NCBI GenBank assembly: GCA_050698355.1
Contig: JBOHBN010000131.1
Location: forward strand, 1-17,749
Length of the DNA stretch: 17,749 nucleotides
Direction of reading: 5' to 3'
Source of the DNA: JBOHBN01 sp050698355
GTDB lineage: Bacteria > Actinomycetota > Actinomycetes > Streptosporangiales > WHST01
Shown one piece after another: positions 6,958 through 15,148 of the stretch (within the stretch, counting starts at the first letter, position 1; the number at the start of each line of letters is the position of its first letter). A program made the translations under genes and the position numbers. A model generated the notes under the pieces. That model was not told where the DNA came from, searched no databases, and worked only from the letters and a program-made list of their open reading frames with translations.

Positions 6958-6968
6958 CCTGTGGGAAA
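6864..6968. promoter_or_regulatory. Cluster of five DnaA-box-like 9-mers
   Basis: Read towards the TTATCCACA consensus, the sites are TTATCCCCA (6864-6872, plus), TTCTCCACA (6874-6882, minus), TTACCCACA (6887-6895, minus), TTATCCCCA (6948-6956, minus) and TTTCCCACA (6960-6968, minus). Four differ from the consensus by one base... the last by two. Five such words in 105 bases of intergenic DNA, in an origin-proximal gene block, suggest DnaA binding. None is a perfect match, and oriC is normally between dnaA and dnaN, neither of which is here, so this is more likely a secondary cluster than the origin. Confidence 0.4.
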
Positions 6969-6989
6969 CGGGCGGGTACGAAAGGCGCT

Positions 6990-7030
6990 ACCGGTCGTGG
7001 CGAAGCCCCCGAGACTCCGCCACGACCGGT
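6990..7030. terminator. Strong bidirectional hairpin between rhomboid and PspC genes
   Basis: ACCGGTCGTGGCG (6990-7002) and CGCCACGACCGGT (7018-7030) are perfect 13-base complements with a 15-base loop, in the convergent gap between the rhomboid gene (plus) and the PspC gene (minus). There is no T-tract. GC-rich hairpins at convergent ends are typical of actinobacterial terminators. Confidence 0.7.
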
Positions 7031-7106
7031 CCTGCCGTCGCTGCGCACCGCCCTCTCGGCCCCGAGGTGGGGGACCGGTGCGGCGGGGACCGAGCGGGCG
7101 CGTACG

Positions 7107-7433
7107 TCAGCGACGTAGCACGGCAGACAGTGCCGTGGTCTCGCTGCCCTCCTCGGGCACGACCAGCCAGGCGGCGAGGTAGGCGAGTGCGCCGACCCCG
7201 TTGGTGACGACCGCGAGTACGACCGCGAGTACGCGGACGAGTGCGACGTCGAGGTTCAGCGCCTCGGCTAGGCCGCCGCAGACGCCGCCGAGCACGCGGT
7301 GCTCGCGTGAGCGCCGAAAGCCGCTGAGCGAGCGCGAGCGGGAAACGTTGTGATCGCTGGTGAAGCCGGCACCGGGGCCGGCACTTGCCGGTGTGGTCTG
7401 TGTGGTGTCCATGGCTTCAAGCGTGCCCGTCAT
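7107..7433 (-). CDS. PspC-domain small membrane protein
   Basis: 108 residues. Residues about 39-95 form a PspC domain: the opening RRSREHRVLGGVCGGLAEAL is characteristic, followed by hydrophobic segments (about 62-78 and 80-93) ending in the usual PEE. PspC proteins sense or respond to membrane stress in enterobacteria; in actinobacteria the role is mostly undefined. The N-terminal 35 residues are Thr/Ser/Gly-rich and probably disordered. Two ATG starts are possible: 7433, used here with GGGTGG upstream, or 7412, seven residues shorter; neither has a strong Shine-Dalgarno. It lies 65 bases downstream of crgA on the same strand and may be co-transcribed. Confidence 0.85.
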   Translation of the reverse strand: MTGTLEAMDTTQTTPASAGPGAGFTSDHNVSRSRSLSGFRRSREHRVLGGVCGGLAEALNLDVALVRVLAVVLAVVTNGVGALAYLAAWLVVPEEGSETTALSAVLRR

Positions 7434-7498
7434 GAGGCCACCCGGCCATCCGGTACGACCCTGGTCGAACCCTGATCCGTACCGGAGCGATCAACCAG

Positions 7499-7747
7499 CT
7501 AGCGCCAGCGGGTCGCCATGATGAAGCCGATGATGATCACCCCGAACCCGATGAGCAGGTTGAAGTCCTGGATCTCCTTCATGCCAGGTACCCGCTCGCC
7601 GGCGACGTAGTACACGACGATCCACGCGACCCCGATGAGCCACAGCGCGATCATCGTCGGTGCGAGCCAGCTGGGACTCGGGTTCTTGGCCTTCGACCGC
7701 GGTGGCGGGGTGTAGACCGCCTTCTTGCGTACCCGCGACTTCGGCAT
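7499..7747 (-). CDS. crgA: Cell division protein CrgA
   Basis: 82-residue inner-membrane protein with two transmembrane helices (about 28-49 and 62-79). The start MPKSRVRKKAVYTPP and the end MATRWR match the conserved ends of CrgA. In Mycobacterium CrgA binds divisome proteins such as FtsZ, FtsQ and FtsI, and in Streptomyces it restrains premature septation. The ATG at 7747 is preferred because GAGGAG lies 8 bases upstream and the family begins MPKS; an in-frame start at 7801 would add 18 unrelated residues. Divergent from the DUF881 gene, as in the conserved origin-proximal block. Confidence 0.95.
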   Translation of the reverse strand: MPKSRVRKKAVYTPPPRSKAKNPSPSWLAPTMIALWLIGVAWIVVYYVAGERVPGMKEIQDFNLLIGFGVIIIGFIMATRWR

Positions 7748-7821
7748 CGGTGCGTCTCCTCGTTCGAACTGCCAGGCGGTCGCGCGGCGACCTGCCCGCA
7801 AGCATCGTCGGATGCGCGGCA

Positions 7822-7855
7822 GCTACGCCACTACCACGTACTTGTGTAGCGTAGC
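7822..7855. promoter_or_regulatory. Dyad in the crgA/DUF881 divergent promoter region
   Basis: GCTACGC (7822-7828) and GCGTAGC (7849-7855) are inverted repeats 20 bases apart, and GCATC/GATGC (7802-7806 and 7811-7815) form a second small dyad nearby. Spacing and location suit an operator acting on either gene. No convincing promoter boxes are visible, so support is weak. Confidence 0.25.
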
Positions 7856-7904
7856 CGGAAGCAGGTGCTGTCCGGAAAGGCGGTGCCGTCGGGGCTCGGG
7901 GCAG

Positions 7905-8645
7905 GTGAGTCGCGTGGGGAACAGGCGACCCGTGTGGCGCTACGGCGCGCCCGCGGTACTCCTGCTCGCCGGCCTGCTGTTCGCCACCGGCGCGAACACC
8001 GCGCAGGTCGAGCTCGGTGGCGGCCGGCAGGAGCAGCTCTCCGGCCTGGTGGCGCAGGAGAGCCGCAAGGTCGACGCGCACACCGCCCAGGTGCAGCGGC
8101 TGCGTAGCAGCGTCGACCAGGCGAGCCGGGCGCGGGCGAGAGACGACCTGCGCACCAAGCACGCCCAGCGGGCGGCGGACCGGCTGCGTCAGCCGGCCGG
8201 CCTCGAGCAGGTGAGCGGTTCGGGCCTGCGCGTCACCCTCGACGACGCGCCACGCTCGGTGGGCAGCGAGGAGGACGGCGAGGTCCCTCCCGACTACCTG
8301 GTCGTACACCAGCAGGACGTGCAGGCGGTCGTGAACGCGATGTGGGCGGGCGGTGCGACCGCCGTCCAGGTGATGGACCAGCGGCTCATCGCGACGAGCG
8401 CGGTGCGCTGTGTCGGCAACACGCTGGTGCTGCAGGGACGGGTGTACTCCCCGCCGTTCACCGTGACCGCGATCGGCCCGCCCGACGCCATCCGCGCGGC
8501 GGTCGACCGCGCGCCGGGTGTGCGGATCTACCGGCAGTACGTGGACGCGTACGGGCTGGGCTACGACGTGCACGAGGTCAATGGCGTCACCGTCCCCGGC
8601 TACACCGGTTCGCTAGACCTGCACTACGCGCACGGCACCCACTGA
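7905..8645 (+). CDS. DUF881 family membrane-anchored protein
   Basis: 246 residues. A short basic N-terminus is followed by one hydrophobic segment (about 14-33), an uncleaved anchor or signal. A predicted coiled coil covers about 40-100, then the globular DUF881 domain, with landmarks VVHQQDVQAVVNAMWAGGATAVQVMDQR (split across residues 133-160) and VYSPPFTVTAIGPP (180-193). The protein probably faces the outside of the membrane. The family is conserved next to crgA and the pabA/trpG gene in mycobacteria and streptomycetes but its function is unknown; a link to cell growth is inferred from position. Start is GTG at 7905 after CGGGGCAG; another GTG at 7914 is in frame. Confidence 0.85.
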   Translation: MSRVGNRRPVWRYGAPAVLLLAGLLFATGANTAQVELGGGRQEQLSGLVAQESRKVDAHTAQVQRLRSSVDQASRARARDDLRTKHAQRAADRLRQPAGLEQVSGSGLRVTLDDAPRSVGSEEDGEVPPDYLVVHQQDVQAVVNAMWAGGATAVQVMDQRLIATSAVRCVGNTLVLQGRVYSPPFTVTAIGPPDAIRAAVDRAPGVRIYRQYVDAYGLGYDVHEVNGVTVPGYTGSLDLHYAHGTH

Positions 8646-8656
8646 TCACTCGCGCC

Positions 8657-8685
8657 TTGATGCGCTGTCACGACATATGTAGTCT
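8657..8685 (+). promoter_or_regulatory. Candidate promoter for the ArsR-like gene
   Basis: TTGATG (8657-8662) and TAGTCT (8680-8685) are separated by 17 bases, a possible -35/-10 pair with modest consensus match. The palindrome ACATATGT (8673-8680) lies between and overlaps the -10, a natural position for autoregulation by the small regulator just downstream. Confidence 0.3.
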
Positions 8686-8705
8686 TCAGGCGACAGGTAG
8701 GTGGT

Positions 8706-9020
8706 TTGTGGGTGCCGGGGGACAAGCAGGTCGACCTCGCGGCGGTGATCGCGGCGGTGGATCACCCCACTCGTCGGCGGATTATCGCGGTCCTGCGCGA
8801 TGGCGAGCATCACGTCAGCGCGTTGGCTCGACTGTTGGAGGTCTCCCGCCCGGTGCTGCATGTGCACCTGAGCAAGCTGGAGCATGCCGGTTTGGTCGCC
8901 ACCAGGATTGAACTCGGCTCTGACGGCAAGGCGTTACGGCGCTGCGCGGTGATTCGGTTCGATGTTCGGCTGACTCCCGAGACGATCGCCGCCACCCTCG
9001 AGGAGCCGAGTAACGACTAG
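8706..9020 (+). CDS. ArsR-type winged-helix regulator
   Basis: 104-residue cytoplasmic DNA-binding protein, probably dimeric. HPTRRRIIAVLRDGEHHVSALARLL is spread over residues 20-44, the recognition helix region is about 46-60 (VSRPVLHVHLSKLEHAG), and the beta wing follows with GSDGKALRRC. ArsR repressors often bind metals through paired Cys or His, but here only Cys80 is present, so metal sensing is unlikely. Start is uncertain: TTG at 8706 after AGGTAGG, or GTG at 8712, two residues shorter. About four in five codons end in G or C, lower than in the flanking conserved genes. Followed after 21 bases by a small membrane protein; together they look like a two-gene unit. Confidence 0.8.
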   Translation: MWVPGDKQVDLAAVIAAVDHPTRRRIIAVLRDGEHHVSALARLLEVSRPVLHVHLSKLEHAGLVATRIELGSDGKALRRCAVIRFDVRLTPETIAATLEEPSND

Positions 9021-9041
9021 TTAGCAGGAGGAGAACGGTAA

Positions 9042-9233
9042 ATGGCTGTTGTCTGGCACGTGGTGATCCTGGTCATCATCGTCCTGGTCATCGTCGGAGT
9101 GGTCGCCGCGATCGTGCGGACCTTTACCCGTAGCTCGCGATCCGGGACCGATGCGCTGCGCACTGAACTCGCCCGCATCGATCAGCGACTCACCGCGATC
9201 GAAAACACCCTCAACGACGTCAACACCAACTGA
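9042..9233 (+). CDS. Small membrane protein with C-terminal coiled coil
   Basis: 63 residues. One transmembrane helix (about 5-26, rich in Val and Ile), a short basic/Ser linker (RTFTRSSRSG, 27-36), then a coiled coil (about 37-60, LRTELARIDQRLTAIENTL). This layout resembles phage shock protein B, which has the same order and a similar coiled-coil end, but the likeness is general and I do not claim homology. ATG preceded by AGGAGGAGA at 9026-9034, a strong ribosome site, so it is very probably translated. It is the second gene of the ArsR unit and may be its main target or partner. Confidence 0.75.
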   Translation: MAVVWHVVILVIIVLVIVGVVAAIVRTFTRSSRSGTDALRTELARIDQRLTAIENTLNDVNTN

Positions 9234-9350
9234 ATCTGCCTGCCGTCGGCCATGACCTGGCGTGACACTGGACCTGCACGGGCGCGCGGCGGCCAGACCC
9301 TCGACGATGCCTTCGCTGGTCAGGTTGCGTTCGCCTGCGAGAATGAGCGC

Positions 9351-9998
9351 GTGGCGCGGATCCTCGTCCTGGACAACTACGACAGTTTTGTCTACAACCT
9401 CGTCCAGTACCTGCAGCAGCTGGACGCGTCGTGCGACGTGTGGCGCAACGACGAGGTAGCCGTGGAGGAGTCCGCTGACTACGACGGTGTCCTCGTCTCG
9501 CCCGGGCCGGGCACGCCGGAGGACGCGGGTGTCTCGGTGCCGATGGTCGAGTACGCGGCCGCGATCGGCAAGCCGTTGCTCGGTGTCTGCCTCGGCCACC
9601 AGGCGTTCGGCGTCGCGTTCGGCGCGACGGTGGGACGCGCGGCCGAGCTGCTGCACGGCAAGGTGAGCGAGGTCCAGCACGAGCAGGTGGGCGTGCTCGC
9701 CGGCCTGCCGTCGCCGTTCACCGCGACGCGGTACCACTCACTGACCGTCGACGGTGCGACGCTCCCGGACGAGATCGAGGTGACCGGCAGGACCGCCTCG
9801 GGCGTGGTGATGGCGATGCGGCACCGCGACCTGCCGATCGAGGGCGTGCAGTTCCACCCGGAATCCGCGCTCACCGAGGGTGGCCACCGGCTGCTGGCCA
9901 ACTGGCTGGTGTCGTGCGGCGACGCCGTCGCCGTGGACCGCGCCCGCGACCTGCCGCCCCTGCTGCCCGCACCGGCGGCGCAGGCCGCGCCCGCATAG
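9351..9998 (+). CDS. pabA: Glutamine amidotransferase subunit of aminodeoxychorismate/anthranilate synthase
   Basis: 215-residue class I glutamine amidotransferase. It releases ammonia from glutamine for a chorismate-using partner (PabB or TrpE). The catalytic triad is visible: Cys80 in GVCLGHQ, with His169 and Glu171 in VQFHPES. The N-terminus ILVLDNYDSFVYNLVQYL and SPGPGTPEDAG (50-60) are family signatures. GTG at 9351 was chosen because the family begins directly before RILV; the frame is open 99 bases upstream but that part is not family-like. The last 25 residues are Pro/Ala-rich. No partner gene is in the window. In mycobacteria the gene at this location is called trpG; folate and tryptophan roles cannot be separated by sequence alone. 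Confidence 0.92.
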   Translation: MARILVLDNYDSFVYNLVQYLQQLDASCDVWRNDEVAVEESADYDGVLVSPGPGTPEDAGVSVPMVEYAAAIGKPLLGVCLGHQAFGVAFGATVGRAAELLHGKVSEVQHEQVGVLAGLPSPFTATRYHSLTVDGATLPDEIEVTGRTASGVVMAMRHRDLPIEGVQFHPESALTEGGHRLLANWLVSCGDAVAVDRARDLPPLLPAPAAQAAPA

Positions 9999-10054
9999 CC
10001 TGCCCGCCCCTCATCTACTGGCACCTCTGTCGTCCTGCCTGGTGAGGCGTCGCG

Positions 10055-10110
10055 CATGATCGTGGGACGCTTACCCGTGGCGGGCAACGGGTGGCCTTCC
10101 CACGATCATG
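10055..10110. repeat. Long nested hairpin in the pabA-symporter gap
   Basis: CATGATCGTGGGA (10055-10067) and TCCCACGATCATG (10098-10110) are perfect 13-base inverted repeats. Inside, ACCCGT (10073-10078) and ACGGGT (10087-10092) form a second stem, with symmetric 5-base internal loops between the two. It starts 57 bases after the pabA stop, so it may end that transcript, but the AT-containing arms and nested form also resemble a dispersed palindromic repeat. Confidence 0.65.
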
Positions 10111-10220
10111 GAGGTCGGCACGCCCTTGCGTATCTCGGCGGGTCCGCTAGCGAGCTTGGCCGCGGTTGTGAGAGCTTGAATGGCGGCCGATGCGGCGAGA
10201 CGGGTGGGGGCTTTGCTCAC
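10071..10220 (-). CDS. Possible 49-residue ORF (doubtful)
   Basis: GTG at 10220 opens a 49-residue frame ending in TAA at 10071-10073, beginning MSKAPTRLAASAAIQALTTA and ending VARHG. It has Ala-rich, helix-like content and occupies most of the 276-base gap between pabA and the symporter gene. There is no clear Shine-Dalgarno and no family I recognise; its end lies inside the nested hairpin. Could be a remnant of a lost gene or chance. Apart from this and the hairpin, the gap shows nothing. Confidence 0.2.
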   Translation of the reverse strand: MSKAPTRLAASAAIQALTTAAKLASGPAEIRKGVPTSMIVGRPPVARHG

Positions 10221-10274
10221 ATCCGGCGGTCACCGGCGTCGGACGGACACACGCATGGGTAAAGGGGGGCCCGG

Positions 10275-11699
10275 ATGAGTTCCATGGACAGCCCGCGCGA
10301 TAGCGACCGGCAGACCACCACAACCAAGGCCGTCTTGATCGCGATCGTCGCCGCTGTCGGCGGTTTCCTGTTCGGCTTCGACTCCAGTGTGATCAACGGC
10401 GCGGTGAACGCGATCACCAAAGGGTTCTCGCTCAGCCCGGCGCTCTCCGGCTTTGCCGTTGCCTGCGCGCTGCTCGGCGCGGCCGTCGGCGCATGGTTCG
10501 CCGGCCCCGCCGCCAACCGCCTCGGTCGGGTACGGGTCATGCTCATCGCCGCCGCGCTGTTCGCGGTCAGCTCGGTGGGTGCCGCGTTGTCCTTCGCGGT
10601 GTGGGACCTGATCATCTGGCGCATCCTGGCCGGCATCGGCATCGGCGTGGCCTCGGTGATCGCCCCTGCCTACATCGCCGAGATCGCACCCGCGCATGTC
10701 CGCGGCCGGCTCGCGTCGCTGCAACAGCTCGCCATCGTTGTCGGCATCTTCGTCGCGCTGCTGTCCGACGCGTACCTGGCCACCACCGCCGGTAGCGCCG
10801 GAAACGAGCTCTGGTGGGGCCTCAAGGCGTGGCGCTGGATGTTCCTGGTCGGTGTCATCCCGTCGGCCATCTACGCGACCCTTGCGCTGATCATCCCCGA
10901 GTCTCCCCGATACCTGGTGGCCATCGGCGAGCTACGGCGCGCGAGCGACGTGCTGGGGACGGTACTCGGCACCCGCAGCACCGAGGCGATCCGGCAGAAG
11001 GTGCGCGACATCACCGCGAGCCTGCAACGCGAGCGGAAACCCAGCCTGCGTGACCTGCGCGGGCCGCGGTTGGGGCTCAAGCCCATCGTCTGGGTCGGGA
11101 TCTTGCTGTCGGTCTTCCAGCAGTTCGTCGGGATCAACGTGATCTTCTACTACTCGACCACGCTGTGGCGCGCCGTCGGCTTCTCCGAGTCCGACTCGCT
11201 GACCTACTCGGTTATCAACTCGGTGGTCAACCTACTGTCCACGCTCATCGCGATCGCGATCGTGGACAAGGTCGGCCGCAAGCCACTGCTGCTCGCCGGC
11301 TCGACCGGCATGACCGTCACCTTGGGAATCATGGCCGTGTGCTTCTCCCAGGCGGCGGGCACAGGCGCGAACGTCGGCCTCCCCCAGCCATGGGGCACCA
11401 TCGCGCTGTTCGCGGCGAACCTCTTCGTTGTCTCCTTCGCGGTGTCGTGGGGCCCGGTGGTCTGGGTGCTCCTCGGCGAGATGTTCCCGAACTGGCTTCG
11501 GGCCGCCGCACTCGCGGTCGCTGCGGCCGCGCAATGGCTCGCGAACTTCCTCATCAGCGTCACGTTCCCGATCCTGGCCGCGGCCGGGCTCAGCTTCGCC
11601 TACGGCATCTACGCGCTGTTCGCGCTGCTGTCGCTGATCTTCGTCGCGAAGGCTGTACGGGAGACCAAGGGCATGGAACTCGAGGACATGGTCGCCTAG
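10275..11699 (+). CDS. MFS sugar porter family transporter (sugar/H+ symporter)
   Basis: 474 residues, twelve transmembrane helices, plasma membrane. All sugar-porter signatures are present: NRLGRVRVM (81-89), RGR (143-145), PESPRYL (208-214), QQFVGINVIFYYS (282-294), DKVGRKPLL (331-339), GPVVWVLLGEMFP (393-405) and ETKGMELEDM (463-472). Asp36 in FGFDSSVING and Arg116 correspond to the proton-coupling Asp27/Arg133 pair of XylE, which indicates H+ symport rather than facilitation. Likely substrates are glucose, xylose or related sugars; specificity cannot be read here. ATG at 10275 follows AGGGGGG. It is not part of the conserved block I know between pabA and pknB, so it is a likely insertion. 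Confidence 0.92.
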   Translation: MSSMDSPRDSDRQTTTTKAVLIAIVAAVGGFLFGFDSSVINGAVNAITKGFSLSPALSGFAVACALLGAAVGAWFAGPAANRLGRVRVMLIAAALFAVSSVGAALSFAVWDLIIWRILAGIGIGVASVIAPAYIAEIAPAHVRGRLASLQQLAIVVGIFVALLSDAYLATTAGSAGNELWWGLKAWRWMFLVGVIPSAIYATLALIIPESPRYLVAIGELRRASDVLGTVLGTRSTEAIRQKVRDITASLQRERKPSLRDLRGPRLGLKPIVWVGILLSVFQQFVGINVIFYYSTTLWRAVGFSESDSLTYSVINSVVNLLSTLIAIAIVDKVGRKPLLLAGSTGMTVTLGIMAVCFSQAAGTGANVGLPQPWGTIALFAANLFVVSFAVSWGPVVWVLLGEMFPNWLRAAALAVAAAAQWLANFLISVTFPILAAAGLSFAYGIYALFALLSLIFVAKAVRETKGMELEDMVA

Positions 11700-11710
11700 C
11701 CTAGCCTAGC
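11696..11710. repeat. Short tandem repeat CTAGC x3 at the symporter stop
   Basis: Three direct copies of CTAGC run through and past the symporter stop codon (TAG within the first copy). The extra copies supply further in-frame or out-of-frame stops. Probably slippage; no function is evident. Confidence 0.5.
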
Positions 11711-11744
11711 TGGACCGCGCTCTGGGCGGACGTTCCTCATCTTG

Positions 11745-11786
11745 TGTCAGTACGTCAGCCCGCCACAGCAGGCTGACGTACTGACA
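11745..11786. terminator. Strong bidirectional terminator between symporter and pknB
   Basis: TGTCAGTACGTCAGCC (11745-11760) and GGCTGACGTACTGACA (11771-11786) are perfect 16-base complements with a 10-base loop. CTT before and AAG after extend the stem past a bulged G. It lies between convergent genes, 46 bases past the symporter stop and 12 bases from the pknB stop, so it can end both transcripts. Confidence 0.8.
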
Positions 11787-11798
11787 AGTCGTGGTTCG

Positions 11799-13616
<1,818 letters not shown>

Positions 13617-13696
13617 ACCAACCGCTTCCGTGACTAGGTCGTCACTGTCCGTTCGTTTCTTGTGCCGTGGTGGGCGGCCGGGGTCATCCTGCCATG

Positions 13697-15148
13697 TCAC
13701 TGGTGGATCACCGCCTGCATCATGGCGCGGGCGATCGGGGCCGCCACTGCGCCGCCGGTCGCCTCCGACCCGAGGCTCCCGCCGTCCTCGACGATGACGG
13801 CCACGGCCACCTGCGGGTTGTCCGCGGGCGCGAACGAGGTGAACCATGCGTGCGGCGCCGCCCCCTCGCCGTGCTGTGCGGTGCCGGTCTTGCCCGCAAC
13901 CGTCGTGCCGGGGATCTGGGCGCTCGCGCCGGTGCCGTTCTCCACGACAGAACGCATCATCTGCGTGAGCTCGTCGGCGACCTTCGGGCTGACCGCCCTG
14001 CCGTACCGCTCCGGCTGCGCGCCCTCGATCGGCTTGGTGTCGGGGCCCTCGACCTCCTTGACCAGATGGGGTTTCATCACGACCCCACTATTGGCGATCG
14101 CGGCGCTGATCATGGCCATCTGCAATGGCGTGGTGGCAACCTCGTACTGCCCGATGGCCGATATCGCCGTCTGCGGCGGGTTCGGGTTGGACGGGAAGAC
14201 CGACTCCGCGGTGTCCATCGGCACCTGGAAATCGTCGCCGAAACCGAACTTCTGCGCCTGTTTGCGCAAGGCATCGTCGCCGAGCTTCACGCCGAGCTTC
14301 GCGAACGCCGTGTTGCAGGAGATCGTGAGCGCTTCCTCGAGCGACATGCTGCCGGTGCTGCTGCACACCTCCCCACCGAAGTTCTGCAGCGTGGTGCTTG
14401 TCTGGGGCAGCGTGTACGTGGTCGGGGCGGGAATCTGCGTCTGCGGCGTGTACTTGCCCGAGGACAGTGCCGCGGCGCTGGTCACCAGCTTGAAGGTGGA
14501 CCCCGGTGGGTAGCGCTGGTCCAGTGCGCGGTTCAACAGCGGCTGGTCGGGGTCGGACGAGATCCTCTTCCACGCCTTGTTGACCTTCTTGTTGTTGTGC
14601 CCTGCGATCTTGTTCGGGTTGTACGACGGGCTGCTCGCCATCGCCAGGATCGCGCCGGTCTGCGGGTCGATCGCGACGGCGGCGCCGCGGTGCCCGCGCA
14701 GTCCCTCGAAGGCCGCCTTCTGCGCGCCGGCGTCGAGGGTGAGCTGGACGGTGGCGCCTCGCGGTTTGCCGCCCTGGAAGAGGTTGATGACGCGGCGGAC
14801 GAACAGCCGGTCGTCCTTGCCGGACAGCAGCGAATCCTCGGCGCGCTCGATGCCGGCGGACCCGTGCAGGAAGGTGTAGTAGCCGGTGGCGTGGGCGTAC
14901 CGGGGTCCGTGCTTGTAGACCCGGACGTACTTGAGCTGGTCGTTGGTCTTCTTCGACCGGGCGACCGCCTTGCCGTCAACGACGATCTGCCCGCGCGGAC
15001 GGGCGTACGACTCCAGCAGCGTGCGGGTGTTGCCGGGGCGTGCCTGCAGGTGCGGAGCCTCGACCACCTGCACGTAGTTGATGTTCGCAAGCAGCAGCAC
15101 GAACAGTACGAGCGCTGCCACCGACACGTGTCGCAGCGGTTTGTTCAT
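13697..15148 (-). CDS. pbpA: Class B penicillin-binding protein PbpA
   Basis: 483-residue D,D-transpeptidase that cross-links peptidoglycan, anchored by an N-terminal helix (about 8-26). Active-site motifs: PPGSTFK (214-220) with nucleophile Ser217, SCN (277-279) and KTGTAQ (420-425). The regulatory N-terminal region is short, as in mycobacterial PbpA. Cys262 and Cys278 have the spacing of the disulfide described for M. tuberculosis PbpA near the active site, from memory. The ATG overlaps the rodA stop (ATGA), so the polymerase and its transpeptidase partner are made together. Expected to be a penicillin target. Followed by pknB. Confidence 0.95.
   Translation of the reverse strand: MNKPLRHVSVAALVLFVLLLANINYVQVVEAPHLQARPGNTRTLLESYARPRGQIVVDGKAVARSKKTNDQLKYVRVYKHGPRYAHATGYYTFLHGSAGIERAEDSLLSGKDDRLFVRRVINLFQGGKPRGATVQLTLDAGAQKAAFEGLRGHRGAAVAIDPQTGAILAMASSPSYNPNKIAGHNNKKVNKAWKRISSDPDQPLLNRALDQRYPPGSTFKLVTSAAALSSGKYTPQTQIPAPTTYTLPQTSTTLQNFGGEVCSSTGSMSLEEALTISCNTAFAKLGVKLGDDALRKQAQKFGFGDDFQVPMDTAESVFPSNPNPPQTAISAIGQYEVATTPLQMAMISAAIANSGVVMKPHLVKEVEGPDTKPIEGAQPERYGRAVSPKVADELTQMMRSVVENGTGASAQIPGTTVAGKTGTAQHGEGAAPHAWFTSFAPADNPQVAVAVIVEDGGSLGSEATGGAVAAPIARAMMQAVIHQ

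Noticed and set aside
6864..7106. The chromosomal replication origin
   Set aside because: The 9-mers are imperfect, and dnaA, dnaN and gyrase genes are absent; oriC should lie elsewhere, though probably not far away.
7103..7117. TACGTC/GACGTA dyad at the PspC stop codon as a terminator
   Set aside because: Only a 6-bp stem overlapping the coding end; the 13-bp hairpin at 6990-7030 is a better terminator.
9021..9737. Long minus-strand open frame opposite the small membrane protein and the start of pabA
   Set aside because: Both plus-strand genes have clear features (ribosome site, catalytic Cys, family start). The antisense frame is a by-product of GC-rich codon use and shows no domain.
10071..10220. 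A riboswitch or attenuator in the symporter leader
   Set aside because: No conserved aptamer pattern was recognised, and the main hairpin is about 165 bases upstream of the symporter start, closer to the pabA end.
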